A DNA stretch of 64,000 nt from Sporosarcina beigongshangi (GCF_016820535.1 NZ_JADHDY010000009.1:62001-126000), one strand, 5' to 3'. Numbered from the stretch's first letter, positions 34,691 through 44,457 are shown. Made by a program: numbers and translations. The notes: a model not told the origin generated them from the letters alone.

Positions 34691-36452
34691 CCGCCCTCTT
34701 GCCACCATTGACGGCGCCCGCCCGATTCGATCTGTTGCCAGGCTCCTGCTCCGGCGCCCGGGGCGGATGGCGGTGGCTGTTCTCGCCTTCGCCGTGAAAG
34801 AGATCCCGCTGTGGTTTCTCCCGGTGATCACCGCGGCCGTCATCGACATTGTGACCATTGGCGGTGCCGTGGAGTCCGTGCTGTGGTGGAGCCTGGCCGC
34901 CGCGGTCCTGCTCCTGCAGAACTATCCCAACCACATCATTTACACCCGCAACTTCATGACCGTGGTGCGCGACACCGGCTCCGAACTTCGCAACGTCCTG
35001 GCCGCCCGGCTGCAGAGCCTGTCGATCGGCTACCACACACGCATGAACTCATCGATCGTGCAGACCAAGGTGGTGCGCGATGTCGAAAATGTTGAGCTGA
35101 TGCTCCAGCAGGTGACCCATCCGCTGCTGTCCTCGGTCATGGTGATGGCGGGCGCCATCACCATGACGGCCATTGCCGTTCCGCAGTTCCTGCCCGTGTA
35201 CGCCCTCACGGTGCCGATCGCGATCGGCATCCGCTATGGCATGCGCAACAGGTCGCGGGCCCGCAATGAGAATTTTCGGCTTGAGGTGGAAGGCTTTGCG
35301 GCACGTGTTGGCGAAATGGCCTCGCTGATTCCCGTGACGAGGGCTCACGGGCTCGAGGAGACTGCGGTCACCCGGGTCTCGACCAGCGCCGACGGTGTGC
35401 GGCGTGCCGGCCTCCACCTCGACATGCTCAATGGCCATGTGGCCTCGATTTCCTGGGTCACCATGCAGTTGCTCGGGGTCGGCTGCCTTGTGCTGGCTGC
35501 CGTGTTCTCCCTCACCGGCCTGCTGCCGATCACTCCCGGCCAGGTGGTGCTGCTGTCAACCTACTTCGCCCTGCTCACGCAGGGCCTGACCCAGCTGCTG
35601 ATGCTGATTCCGGTGGGGGCGCGCGGGCTCGAGTCGATGCGCTCCATCGCCGAGGTGCTGCAGGACCCGGATCTCGAGCAGAACGAGGGCAAGCGTCCCG
35701 TCGGGGAGGTGCACGGGCGGCTGCAGGTGGACTCGGTGAGCCAGCGGTACCCCGATTCCGACGTCGATGCCATCCACAAGCTGGACCTCGACATCCGGGC
35801 CGGCGAGACCGTCGCCTTCGTTGGCTCTTCCGGATCCGGCAAGTCAACCCTGCTGAACCTGGTGCTCGGTTTCGTGCGCCCCACCAGCGGGCGAATTTTG
35901 CTGGACGGGGTCGACATGCAGCTCCTGGACATGCGGACTGCCCGCCGTTTCGTCTCGGTGGTGCCGCAGGACTCCGTCCTTTTCGAAGGCACGATCCGCG
36001 AAAACATTGCCTACGGCCTCCCGCATCTCGACGATGGGCGCATCCGTGCCGCGCTGCAGGACGCCAACGTCCTTGATTTTGTCGAGCGGCAGGCGGACGG
36101 CTGGAACACCATTGTTGGCGAACGCGGCGCCCGGCTTTCGGGAGGCCAGCGCCAGCGGCTGGCCATCGCCCGCGCCCTCGTCCGCGACCCGCGCATCCTG
36201 CTCCTGGACGAAGCCACCAGCGCCCTCGACCCTGAGTCGGAGGAGCTCGTCAAGGTGGCGCTGGGCCGCCTGATGCAGGGGCGCACGACCCTCGTCGTCG
36301 CCCACCGCCTCTCCACGATCCGGCAGGCCGATCGCATTGTTGTTCTCGAGAACGGGCGAATCGTCGAGATTGGCACCCACGAGGAGCTCCTCGCGCGGGC
36401 CGGGCGGTACTCGCACCTCCATGCAACCCAGGCCGGCTCCAGCAGCAGCTGA
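34671..36452 (+). CDS. ABC exporter, fused membrane and ATPase domains
   Basis: 593 residues from ATG 34671 (GTG 34662 is also in frame). Six-helix membrane domain in about the first 320 residues, then an ATPase: Walker A GSSGSGKST (about 384), Q-loop VVPQDSVLFEGTIRENI, signature LSGGQRQR (about 489), Walker B ILLLDEATSALD, switch AHRLSTI. A homodimeric half-transporter for lipids, drugs or siderophores. It stands alone behind the zinc ATPase gene, with a probable leaderless promoter and a cre-like palindrome. Confidence 0.9.
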   Translation: MPLKALSRPLATIDGARPIRSVARLLLRRPGRMAVAVLAFAVKEIPLWFLPVITAAVIDIVTIGGAVESVLWWSLAAAVLLLQNYPNHIIYTRNFMTVVRDTGSELRNVLAARLQSLSIGYHTRMNSSIVQTKVVRDVENVELMLQQVTHPLLSSVMVMAGAITMTAIAVPQFLPVYALTVPIAIGIRYGMRNRSRARNENFRLEVEGFAARVGEMASLIPVTRAHGLEETAVTRVSTSADGVRRAGLHLDMLNGHVASISWVTMQLLGVGCLVLAAVFSLTGLLPITPGQVVLLSTYFALLTQGLTQLLMLIPVGARGLESMRSIAEVLQDPDLEQNEGKRPVGEVHGRLQVDSVSQRYPDSDVDAIHKLDLDIRAGETVAFVGSSGSGKSTLLNLVLGFVRPTSGRILLDGVDMQLLDMRTARRFVSVVPQDSVLFEGTIRENIAYGLPHLDDGRIRAALQDANVLDFVERQADGWNTIVGERGARLSGGQRQRLAIARALVRDPRILLLDEATSALDPESEELVKVALGRLMQGRTTLVVAHRLSTIRQADRIVVLENGRIVEIGTHEELLARAGRYSHLHATQAGSSSS

Positions 36453-36502
36453 CCGCCCGGGTCCGGGCTGCCGCCGTCGGACGTGGAGAAAATGCCGGCC
36501 GG

Positions 36503-36988
36503 TCAGCTGCCGCCAGGCACGGGCCCCTGCGGCTGGCGCTGCGCTTCAGCCGCGGATGCCTTCAGCCTGCGGTAGTCCTCGATCGAGGAGTTGAAGCGGC
36601 GCATGAGCTCGGCGAAGCGGTTGACGTCGTCGTCCGGCCAATCGGTGAGCAGGTTGTGGAGGACCTCGACCGAGTGTTCGCGAACGTCCCGGAGCTGCGC
36701 GCGCCCCTGCTCCGTCAGCGCAAACTTGCGCGCCAGCCCGCCGTCAGGGTCGGGGATCCGCATCAGGACGCCCGTGCGCATAGCGGCGCCGGTCTGGCGC
36801 TGCAGCGTGGAGGCGTCCAGGAGGAAGGCCTCACTCAGTTCGCCGATCGACATGGGCCCGAGGGCATCGATCCGGCTCAGGAGCAGGTATACGCTGCGGT
36901 CCATTGCGTCCTGGCTGCGATGCTGGGCGACGGTGTAGCGGCTGAGCATCAGTTGTTCGTATTCGAGCTCTTCGATGCGGCGTTCCAT
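36503..36988 (-). CDS. MarR-family transcriptional regulator
   Basis: 161 residues from ATG 36988 with AAGGAGG upstream. Winged helix MSIGELSEAFLLDASTLQRQ, wing with DPDGGLARKFALTEQGRAQL, and flanking dimerisation helices. Divergent from an MFS drug-efflux gene across a region with two inverted repeats, so it probably represses that gene and itself. Confidence 0.88.
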   Translation of the reverse strand: MERRIEELEYEQLMLSRYTVAQHRSQDAMDRSVYLLLSRIDALGPMSIGELSEAFLLDASTLQRQTGAAMRTGVLMRIPDPDGGLARKFALTEQGRAQLRDVREHSVEVLHNLLTDWPDDDVNRFAELMRRFNSSIEDYRRLKASAAEAQRQPQGPVPGGS

Positions 36989-37020
36989 GGGCTCCTCCTT
37001 GGCTACCGCAACTCTAGCCC

Positions 37021-37064
37021 AAATGTGCATTAAGCACATTTGGGTTCAAATGTGTATAGTACAT
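37021..37064. promoter_or_regulatory. MarR-type operator region
   Basis: AAATGTGC and GCACATTT (37021-37028, 37034-37041) form a perfect inverted repeat with five bases between. A second, looser copy (ATGTGTATAGTACAT) lies about ten bases further on. Both stand between the divergent marR and MFS genes. Confidence 0.65.
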
Positions 37065-37103
37065 ATAAAATGCAGTATGCATATTGATCATTGAAGGGAT
37101 CCC

Positions 37104-38576
37104 TTGTCCAACTCAAAATCCACCCGTGGCCCCGGAATCGTCATTGGCGTCCTTGCCACGGCGGGCATTGCGTCGTCATTTACGCAAACCATGGTGGCGC
37201 CGCTGATTGGGCAGCTGCCGGCCATCTTCAACACCTCCCCGGCGAATACGGCATGGATTGTCACGGCGACGCTGCTCGCGGGTGCGGTGTCGGTGCCGAT
37301 TGCCGGCCGGCTGGGGGACCTGTTCGGCAAGCGCAGGGTCATGCTGCTGCTCACGCTGCCACTCATCCTTGGCGGCATCATCTGTGCGCTGGCGCCAAAT
37401 GTTGAGATCATGGTCACCGGCCGTGCGCTGCAGGGCATCGGCTCCGGAATTGTGCCGCTGGGCATTGCCATGCTGCGGGACCTGGTGCCTCCGGAGCGGC
37501 TGTCCTCGGCGATCGCCACTGTCAGTGCGACCCTGGGCGTGGGCGGCGCGATCGGGCTGCCCGTGTCGGCCGCCGTCATTGAGTTTGCCGACTGGCGCGT
37601 ACTGTTCTGGGGCGGCGCCGCCGTCACGCTGCTGGTCGCCATCGCGATTTTCACGCTCATTCCCGCCGGCCCGGCCGGTGCTGCCGGCCAACGCTTCGAC
37701 GGCCTCGGTGCGCTGGGGCTGGCCATCGGGCTGGTGTCCTTGATTCTCGCGGTCTCCAAGGGCTCGAGCTGGGGCTGGACCTCGGCCCTGACGCTCGGGC
37801 TCATGGCCCTGGCCGTGGTGGCCTTCGTCCTGTGGGGCTTCTGGGAGAGCCGGACCAAGGATCCTCTCGTTGACCTGCGCACCACCGTCCGGCCCCGCGT
37901 GCTGCTGACCAACATTGCCTCCATCTTCGTCGGCTTTGGCATGTACGCGAGCATGCTGGTCATGCCCCAAATTCTGCAGCTGCCCGGGTCGACCGGCTAC
38001 GGGCTGGGTCAATCGGTGCTTGCCGCCGGTCTCTGGCTGGCCCCTCCCGGACTGATGATGATGTTCCTGTCACCCGTTGGCGGCCGGCTGAGCACCCGGC
38101 GCGGCCCGAAATTCACCCTGGTCCTGGGTGTGTCCATTCTTGGCCTCGGCTATGTTGTCGGCGTGTTCGCGATGGGATCCACCTGGGGCCTCCTGGCCGC
38201 GGGCCTGGTCATCAACAGCGGCGTGGCCCTGGCCTATGGGGCCATGCCCTCCATCATCATGGGCGCCGTGCCGCGCAGCGAGACGGCATCCGCGAACGGC
38301 TTCAACACGCTCATGCGCTCCCTGGGCACAACCATCGGTGCCGCTGTCATTGGCCTGGTCCTGGCCCAAATGACCATCCCGCTCGGCGGTGCCGCCGTTC
38401 CTTCGGAGGCGGGGTTCCGCACCGCCCTGGTGATCGGAGGCGGCGTCTCCGTCATCGCCGCCCTCGTCGCCGCGCTGATCCCAGCGGCCAAGGCCGGGGA
38501 CACGGCCCGGGACGACGTGACGGACAGGGCCGACGACGGGGCTCCCGGGCGCGAACTCGTCACCGCCGGGCGGTAG
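37104..38576 (+). CDS. MFS drug-efflux transporter (DHA2-like)
   Basis: TTG start at 37104 with GAAGGG upstream. 490 residues, about 14 helices. Signature GRLGDLFGKRR after helix 2, motif C-like GLGVGGAIGLPVSA region in helix 5, and a long cytoplasmic acidic tail. These fit proton antiporters for toxic compounds. Control by the divergent MarR protein supports an inducible resistance role. Confidence 0.88.
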   Translation: MSNSKSTRGPGIVIGVLATAGIASSFTQTMVAPLIGQLPAIFNTSPANTAWIVTATLLAGAVSVPIAGRLGDLFGKRRVMLLLTLPLILGGIICALAPNVEIMVTGRALQGIGSGIVPLGIAMLRDLVPPERLSSAIATVSATLGVGGAIGLPVSAAVIEFADWRVLFWGGAAVTLLVAIAIFTLIPAGPAGAAGQRFDGLGALGLAIGLVSLILAVSKGSSWGWTSALTLGLMALAVVAFVLWGFWESRTKDPLVDLRTTVRPRVLLTNIASIFVGFGMYASMLVMPQILQLPGSTGYGLGQSVLAAGLWLAPPGLMMMFLSPVGGRLSTRRGPKFTLVLGVSILGLGYVVGVFAMGSTWGLLAAGLVINSGVALAYGAMPSIIMGAVPRSETASANGFNTLMRSLGTTIGAAVIGLVLAQMTIPLGGAAVPSEAGFRTALVIGGGVSVIAALVAALIPAAKAGDTARDDVTDRADDGAPGRELVTAGR

Positions 38577-38603
38577 GACCCGGGCAACGGCGGGCCGGTT
38601 CGG

Positions 38604-39536
38604 TCACGCGTCCCGGGCGGTCATCCTGATGGCCAGCGCCTGCGGTTCCACGCTGACCTTCAGGTGGGCCGCCGTCCCCAGGTGGTCCCCGTCGAGCTGG
38701 AACGGCTGGGGGCTGTCGACGTCGATCTCGGCCGTCCTGCCCGAGTGGCTTTGCACGGACTTGTTGCCCCTGCGGCCCTTGCCGAAGACGCCGGCGACGA
38801 CGTTCAGCCAGCCCAGGCGGCCCCGCGGGGCGAGCACCAGCAGGTCCAGGATGCCGTCCGTGAACAGTGCCTCCGGAAAGAATTGCACGTCGCCCATCAA
38901 TTTTCCGCAGTTGCCCACCATCACGCTGCGGACCTTGCGGTGGATCGGCGGCTGCCCGTCGACGCTGATCCTGGCCGGGACGGCCTTCCCCGGCAGCTTC
39001 CTGATCCCGGCTTCAACGTAGGCCAGCCAACCCACCCGATCCTTGAGGGCGTCGTTGGTGTCGGCCATGATGGCGGCATCGTAGCCAAGTCCCGCCGCGA
39101 CCAGGAAGATGTGTTCCTCCCTGCCGTGATCAAGCACGGCCCTGATGACGTCGATCCTGGTCTCGGACCCGGTGAGGACGCCCTGGCCTGCGCTGAGCGG
39201 ATCGAGCACGTTGATCTGCAGGTTCCGGGCCAGCAGGTTCCCGGTCCCCAGCGGGATCAGGCCCATGGCGGTGTCCGTGCCGGCCAGGACCGCCGCAACG
39301 CAGCGGACGGTGCCGTCCCCGCCCGCCGCAATGACGACGTCGACCCCTGCCTCAAGCGCATCTTCCGCCTGGCCGGTGCCCGGGTCCTCCTCCGTCGTTT
39401 CCAGCCACAGGGGCTCGTCCCACCCGGAATCGGAGCACAGTTGGAGGAACCGGTCCTTAAACTGCCCGTCGGGGAGCTTGGCCGGGTTGACGACCACGGC
39501 GGCACGTTGTCCCTTGGGTGCTTTGTTCTCTGTCAT
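38604..39536 (-). CDS. Diacylglycerol/lipid kinase (DagK family)
   Basis: 310 residues from ATG 39536 with AAAGGA upstream; the longer frame to 39674 overlaps the intergenic gap. Front motif VVVNPAKL, nucleotide motif AAGGDGTVR (about residues 70-78), then GLIPLGTGNLLARNL, and the C-terminal beta-sandwich with DGDHLGTA. It phosphorylates diacylglycerol or a related lipid. It lies 74 bases downstream of an App1-type phosphatidate phosphatase gene on the same strand. Confidence 0.9.
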   Translation of the reverse strand: MTENKAPKGQRAAVVVNPAKLPDGQFKDRFLQLCSDSGWDEPLWLETTEEDPGTGQAEDALEAGVDVVIAAGGDGTVRCVAAVLAGTDTAMGLIPLGTGNLLARNLQINVLDPLSAGQGVLTGSETRIDVIRAVLDHGREEHIFLVAAGLGYDAAIMADTNDALKDRVGWLAYVEAGIRKLPGKAVPARISVDGQPPIHRKVRSVMVGNCGKLMGDVQFFPEALFTDGILDLLVLAPRGRLGWLNVVAGVFGKGRRGNKSVQSHSGRTAEIDVDSPQPFQLDGDHLGTAAHLKVSVEPQALAIRMTARDA

Positions 39537-39610
39537 GGGGGTCCTTTTCGGGTGGGTGAAGGTGGGATGAAGGTGCGTGGCAGCCGGCCCGCGGCCCGCG
39601 GGGCAGCCAC

Positions 39611-40702
39611 TCAGAGCAGTCCGCGTTCCTCGAGCTGGCGTGCCAGGCCCGCGCCGTCCGGAGCGGACACCCACGGCACGGCTCCGTGGGCGGGCAGGGG
39701 TGAACCGTCATGGGTGCGCCCACCCGCCAACAGTGCTTCGCCGGGTGAGAGCTGGCGTATGGCGACGGCCGCCGTCTGCTCCGGGTGGAGACGGGCAAAT
39801 TCGGAGTAGATCTCGGGGTCGTGCTGGCCGTCGTCGCCCACAAGAAGCCAGCGCACCTTCGGGAATTCCTGTGCGAGGCGGGCAAGGTTGCGGAGCTTGT
39901 GCTGGCGCCCGCTGCGGAACCAGTGCTGCCGGGTCGGGCCCCAGTCGGTGAGCAGCAGGACGCCGTCAGGGTACAGGTTCCGGGCCAGGAAGCGTGCCAG
40001 GGCCGGCGCCACGTTCCAGGCGCCGGTCGAGAGGTACAAGACCGGGGCGCCCGGGTGCCCCGCCGCGATCCGGTCGAGCAACACCGCCATGCCCGGTGTC
40101 GGCGTCCTGGCCCGTTCGCTCAGCACCAGCGTGTTCCACAACGCCAGCAGCGGCCGGGGCAGTGCCGTGACCATGACGGTGTCGTCGATGTCGGAAACAA
40201 CGCCGAACGTCGCGTCCGGGTCAATTATGCGGACCCGGCCCTCGACCGGCTTCGCATCGGGGGTCCGCAACAGGATCGTGTGCCATCCCGGCGGCAGGGA
40301 GCATTCCAGCACCACATCCACCAGCCCGCCCGGATCGGCGCGCACGTGGTGGGTCACGCCGTCGACCTCCACCTCAAGGCGGCTGCTGCGCACCGGAACG
40401 CTCATGAACGCCCGCCAGCCCCTCACCGTTCCCTTGGTGGTGTCATCGGACTGGCGCTGCAGCACGACCCTGGCCAGCACGCGCACCCAGCCCGTGCTCC
40501 CATAGCCGGGGTAGGCGAGGATGGTGGCCGCCGCGCCCGTTGATGTGGCGATCCGTCCGCGAAGGGCATGGATGGCGTCGGCTGCGTACATGACCGTGCC
40601 GAGGAGCGCCGCCGCCGGGGGCTTCGACGCGGAACTGTGGGGCGGCAGGCCCGTGGCACGGGCGGTGGTGCCGGCGGTGGGCTTCGGTGGTGGCGTGGGC
40701 AT
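39611..40702 (-). CDS. App1-type phosphatidate phosphatase (DUF2183)
   Basis: 363 residues. The HAD-like active site DIDDT (D171, D173, T175) and the following YLSTGAWNVAP and VGDDGQHDPEIY stretches are the hallmarks of App1-like lipid phosphatases. N-terminal part is a beta-rich domain. Expected reaction: phosphatidate to diacylglycerol, the reverse of the kinase encoded downstream, so the pair could set the balance of the two lipids. Confidence 0.85.
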   Translation of the reverse strand: MPTPPPKPTAGTTARATGLPPHSSASKPPAAALLGTVMYAADAIHALRGRIATSTGAAATILAYPGYGSTGWVRVLARVVLQRQSDDTTKGTVRGWRAFMSVPVRSSRLEVEVDGVTHHVRADPGGLVDVVLECSLPPGWHTILLRTPDAKPVEGRVRIIDPDATFGVVSDIDDTVMVTALPRPLLALWNTLVLSERARTPTPGMAVLLDRIAAGHPGAPVLYLSTGAWNVAPALARFLARNLYPDGVLLLTDWGPTRQHWFRSGRQHKLRNLARLAQEFPKVRWLLVGDDGQHDPEIYSEFARLHPEQTAAVAIRQLSPGEALLAGGRTHDGSPLPAHGAVPWVSAPDGAGLARQLEERGLL

Positions 40703-40770
40703 GGTTCACTGTCCCACACCTCCGGCGGCCCGTGCGAGCCACGGCCGGGATGCGGCGGGTCCCGCGGGGC

Positions 40771-41310
40771 TCAGCCCAGCAGGCGGCGGATGGCCCGGGC
40801 GGTGCTGTCGCGGGTCCGCGTCAGCTGGTCGAGGCTGGCGTGAATGTACAGGCCCTCAATGATCGCATCGACGTCGAACGCCGTCTCGGCGTCGACAAAC
40901 CGCTCCAAGGCGCGCCTGCTCTGCTGCATCCAGGCGTGGGTGATGGCGCGGAATGCCGGCTGGCGGGCGGCGAGGGTGTACAGCTCGAGGGTGAGCACCA
41001 GTTCATGCGGGGAGCCGTCGACATCGACGTGGATGAAGTCAACGATCGCCTCGATTAGCTCATCTAGGGTTGCCGCCGCCGACAGCCGCGCGTCGTGCCG
41101 CTCGGCAATGCGCATGGCATGCAGCGTCAAGGCCTCACGCAGCAGTTCGTCCAGGTCGGCAAAGTGATAGGTCATGGAGCCCAGCGGAACGTCGGCGCGG
41201 CGGGCCACCTTTCGGTGCGTTGTGCCGGCCACCCCGTTTTCGGCGATGACCTCAAGGGTCTTTTCAATGATCCTGTTGCGCCGGTCAGGATCGTGCCGCC
41301 TGGTTGCCAT
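40771..41310 (-). CDS. TetR-family transcriptional regulator
   Basis: 179 residues from ATG 41310 with GGAGGGG upstream; the frame to 41373 would run into the operator. Helix-turn-helix GVAGTTHRKVARRADVPLGSMTYHF is typical for TetR. Divergent from an MFS gene; a perfect palindrome (41375-41388) lies between. Confidence 0.9.
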   Translation of the reverse strand: MATRRHDPDRRNRIIEKTLEVIAENGVAGTTHRKVARRADVPLGSMTYHFADLDELLREALTLHAMRIAERHDARLSAAATLDELIEAIVDFIHVDVDGSPHELVLTLELYTLAARQPAFRAITHAWMQQSRRALERFVDAETAFDVDAIIEGLYIHASLDQLTRTRDSTARAIRRLLG

Positions 41311-41374
41311 CCTTCGCCCCTCCCTGGTCGCGTTGCCGGATGCAGGAGTGACGTGAAAAAAGCCCGCCACCATG

Positions 41375-41388
41375 TGTACGATCGTACA
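41375..41388. promoter_or_regulatory. TetR operator palindrome
   Basis: TGTACGATCGTACA is a perfect 14-bp palindrome overlapping a likely -10 box (TACATT, 41385-41390) of the MFS gene that starts at 41411. Probable binding site of the divergent TetR protein. Confidence 0.7.
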
Positions 41389-41410
41389 TTAAGGCCCTAG
41401 AATCGAAACC

Positions 41411-42631
41411 ATGACACATTTCCCCGCGGATTTCCGACGGCGCCGCATTGCCATTTTTGCCTTCATGCTCATGTTCGGAATCGGCATGTCCTCGTGGGTT
41501 GTGCGGACCCCGGCGGTGCGGGACCTGCTTGCGGCATCGACCGCTGAAATGGGGTTGGTGCTGCTGGGGTTGTCGCTCGGATCGATGAGCGGGGTGCTGT
41601 CCTCGGCGGCCGTTGTCCGGCGCCACGGTGTCCGGCTGACGGTGTCTGTCGGGGGTTCCAGCTTCATCGCAGGCGTCGCCATGATCGGCATTTTCGCAGG
41701 CCTCTCCGCCTTTCCCGGCGTCTTTGCAGGGCTGGCGCTGGTGGGCTTTGGCATCGGCGTCTCGGAAATCGCCATCAACATCGAAGGCGCAGCACTGGAG
41801 ACGGTGTCGGGCACATCGATCATGCCGGCCCTGCACGGCTGTTTCAGTCTCGGCACGGTGGTGGGCGCCGTCTCCGGCATCATCCTGACGGCCATCGATT
41901 TCTCTGTCACCTGGCAGCTCATCTGCGTGGCACTGCTCGCTGCCGGTGTGCTGGGGTTCCTGACCCGCTTTGTCTCCCCTGAGACCGGCCGTGTCGCCCG
42001 TCAGCCCCGGACGGCCGGGGCACGGGCGCCCAGGGCGCCGAGGCGGGCGGCCTGGCGAGAACCGCGCCTGCTGATGCTGGGCATGATCATTCTCGCGCTG
42101 GCGCTCGCCGAAGGATCGGCCATGGACTGGCTGCCCCTGATCATGGTCGACGGCCACGGGCTTTCGGCCACGCTCGGCTCGGCCATTTTCGCAGGATTTG
42201 CGGCAGCCATGACGATCGGGCGCTTCCTGGGGGCGCCGCTGCTGAAGAGATTCGGCAATGCCGCCGTGCTTCGCGCCAGTACGCTGGTCTCCGCCGCCGG
42301 TATTGCGCTCGTCGTCTTCTCCGACAGTCCGGTCGTCGCAGGAGTCGCAGTCCTGCTCTGGGGTGTCGGAGCTGCGCTGGGTTTCCCGGTGACGCTCTCA
42401 GCAGCCGCCGACAGCCAGGACCCCACCTCTTCGGTGGCCGCCGTCGCCACGGCCGGCTATGTCGCCTTCCTGGTGGGCCCGCCCCTCTTGGGCTTCCTGG
42501 GGGAAGAATTCGGCCTGCGGGGCGCCATGATCCTGGTCCTCGTGGTGGTGGCACTGGCGTCCCTGCTGACCTCGGCCGCCAGGCCGGCACGGCGCGGGGA
42601 AGCGTCCGAATTGGAGCCCGTCTCCGCCTGA
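41411..42631 (+). CDS. MFS transporter (sugar-permease-like, 12 helices)
   Basis: 406 residues, about 12 helices, no long central loop. Short MFS proteins with RTPAVRDLLAASTAEMGLVLLGLSLGSM and a GRFLGAPLLKRFG signature in the second half occur next to TetR regulators as efflux or sugar carriers; the substrate cannot be read from sequence. Controlled with its divergent TetR gene through the 14-bp palindrome. Confidence 0.85.
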   Translation: MTHFPADFRRRRIAIFAFMLMFGIGMSSWVVRTPAVRDLLAASTAEMGLVLLGLSLGSMSGVLSSAAVVRRHGVRLTVSVGGSSFIAGVAMIGIFAGLSAFPGVFAGLALVGFGIGVSEIAINIEGAALETVSGTSIMPALHGCFSLGTVVGAVSGIILTAIDFSVTWQLICVALLAAGVLGFLTRFVSPETGRVARQPRTAGARAPRAPRRAAWREPRLLMLGMIILALALAEGSAMDWLPLIMVDGHGLSATLGSAIFAGFAAAMTIGRFLGAPLLKRFGNAAVLRASTLVSAAGIALVVFSDSPVVAGVAVLLWGVGAALGFPVTLSAAADSQDPTSSVAAVATAGYVAFLVGPPLLGFLGEEFGLRGAMILVLVVVALASLLTSAARPARRGEASELEPVSA

Positions 42632-42706
42632 CACCGCCCTACCCAGTCGAAGGCCCGGCCTCCAGGTGCAAATGCCTCCCGTGCGCGGCTGGAAAGCTGC
42701 CGTGGG

Positions 42707-43477
42707 CTATGGCCCGGCCGGGGCGCCGAACATCAGGCAGGTGCAGGCCGTGGCCTCAGGCAGCCGGTCCACCGCGACCTGCCAGCGGTCCTGCGGGACC
42801 CAGCCAAGGTCCGCCCGTGCATTGCCCAGGTCCCACCGTGTAGCCGAATCGGCGGAGACGGCGTTGTAGATGCCGAAGCCGGGGCCGCGGTCCAGGGCTG
42901 CGGCGACCAGCCGGACCAGGTCGCCCGATGACAGCCACGTGAGGGCATACTGCCGTTCGACCAGAGGCCAGCCGACCAGTCCCAGCCGCAGGCAGGACAC
43001 GGCCCCGCCCGAGGCGGCCTGGTGCAGTCGCGCCAGGGCCTCCACCGCCACCTTGCCCACCCCGTAGGGGCAACAGGGCCGGGCAGCAGCCAGCGGACTG
43101 ATCCCTTCGACGCCGTCCCGGTAGTCGAGCCCGCTGGCGTGCACCGAGCTGGCCACCACCAGCCGCCCCACGCCGGACACCGCTGCGGCGTCGAAAAGGT
43201 TCGCGGCCATCCCGACATTTCCCATCGCCTCCTCCAGCGAAGCGGCAGGGGAGGCGTTGGCGGCCAGGTGGATTACGACGTCGGAACCCTCAACACAGCG
43301 CCTGGCGAAAGCGGCCCCGCGCAGGTCCCCCACGAGCAGCTCATCGCAGGCGTCGGCGATGCCCGGCTGCGGCGCCGCATCCGCTGCAAGGCGAAGCCGG
43401 TAGCTGTTCCGCAGTGCGTGGAGCAGCAACCGGCCAACCGTTCCGGTGCCACCCGTCAGCAGAAGCAGTGGTTTCAC
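42707..43477 (-). CDS. NAD-dependent epimerase/dehydratase family, uronate-dehydrogenase-like
   Basis: 256-residue extended SDR. Cofactor motif TGGTGTVGR, SSVHASG segment, catalytic Tyr-Lys in YGVGKVAVE, and a short substrate domain. Length and the SSVHA / YGVGK layout resemble uronate dehydrogenases, which oxidise an aldose acid at C1 to the lactone. It follows the sugar ABC permease genes on the minus strand (gap of 20 bases). In this cluster it could supply the galactonolactone-type substrate for the SMP-30 lactonase (inference). Confidence 0.8.
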   Translation of the reverse strand: MKPLLLLTGGTGTVGRLLLHALRNSYRLRLAADAAPQPGIADACDELLVGDLRGAAFARRCVEGSDVVIHLAANASPAASLEEAMGNVGMAANLFDAAAVSGVGRLVVASSVHASGLDYRDGVEGISPLAAARPCCPYGVGKVAVEALARLHQAASGGAVSCLRLGLVGWPLVERQYALTWLSSGDLVRLVAAALDRGPGFGIYNAVSADSATRWDLGNARADLGWVPQDRWQVAVDRLPEATACTCLMFGAPAGP

Positions 43478-43497
43478 ACTGGGGACCTCATGGCTTT

Positions 43498-44439
43498 CTA
43501 CTTGCTGATGCCGACCGTCATGCCTTCTACAATGCGCCGTCCCAGCCAGATGAACAAGGCCAGCACCGGGGTGACGACCAGGACAATGCCGGCAAACAGC
43601 CCGCCCCAGTCGGCACCGTTGAACTGGGACTGGTCCAGGAACGCCAGGAGGGCGATGGGCAGTGTCCGGTTTTCCGCCGTGGTGAGCATGACCAGTGAGA
43701 ACAGTGTCTCATTCCAGCCGCTGATGACCGCCAGCATGAAGGCCGTGACCAGGCCCGAACGGGCCAGTGGCAGGACGATCTGGACAAAGGTCCGGATCCC
43801 GGACGAGCCGTCGATGGCTGCCGCTTCCTCAATTTCCACCGGCAGGGAGCGGAAGAATCCTGCCAGCAGGAACACCGTGAAGGGGATGCCCAGCCCCACC
43901 ATGACGATGATGAGGCCTTGGATGCTGTTGATCATTTTCAGGTGGGACAGGTCCTGGAACTTGGCCAGCATGACATAGATCGGCACCAGCAGCACCTGCC
44001 CGGGAACACCCAGGCCAAGGACAAACAGCAGGGTGAAGGTGGAGGAGAGCCTCCGGGTGGACTTGGCAAGGACATACGCGGCGGGGGCGGCGATCGCCAC
44101 CACCAGCAGTGACGAGACGAGAGTGGCGACCACGGAGTTGATTGCGGCAATGCCGAATCCGCCCGTGTTCCACGCCGTGGTGAAGTTCTCCCAGTGCGGC
44201 GCCAGGGGCAGGCCCAGCGGTTCGCGGGCGATGTCGCGGGTGTCGCGCAGCGACGTTGTCACCATCCACACGACCAGGAACAGGTTGAAGGCCACCAGCA
44301 GCCAGACAATGACGCGACCCACCATGCCGCCCACGCTGGGGCGCGTCTTCCTGCCGGGTTTGCGCATCGGGACCTGCGCCGGTGCCTGTGCTGGTGCCGC
44401 CGGGGCGCTCTCCGGGGACTGGGTTAAGACCTGATTCAC
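43498..44439 (-). CDS. Carbohydrate ABC transporter permease (MalG type)
   Basis: 313 residues. After a Pro/Ala-rich cytoplasmic N-terminus come six membrane helices; the coupling motif EEAAAIDGSSGIRTFVQIVLPLA is intact. Type II sugar-importer permease, partner of the MalF-type protein encoded upstream (19-base gap). The ATPase is not in this cluster; a shared MsiK-like ATPase elsewhere is common in actinobacteria. Confidence 0.9.
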   Translation of the reverse strand: MNQVLTQSPESAPAAPAQAPAQVPMRKPGRKTRPSVGGMVGRVIVWLLVAFNLFLVVWMVTTSLRDTRDIAREPLGLPLAPHWENFTTAWNTGGFGIAAINSVVATLVSSLLVVAIAAPAAYVLAKSTRRLSSTFTLLFVLGLGVPGQVLLVPIYVMLAKFQDLSHLKMINSIQGLIIVMVGLGIPFTVFLLAGFFRSLPVEIEEAAAIDGSSGIRTFVQIVLPLARSGLVTAFMLAVISGWNETLFSLVMLTTAENRTLPIALLAFLDQSQFNGADWGGLFAGIVLVVTPVLALFIWLGRRIVEGMTVGISK

Positions 44440-44457
44440 AGCTTTTCCCTCTGCTTG

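Noticed and set aside
43022-43978. Long plus-strand frame of 318 codons
   Set aside because: Antisense to the SDR and MalG-type permease genes, whose protein matches are clear.
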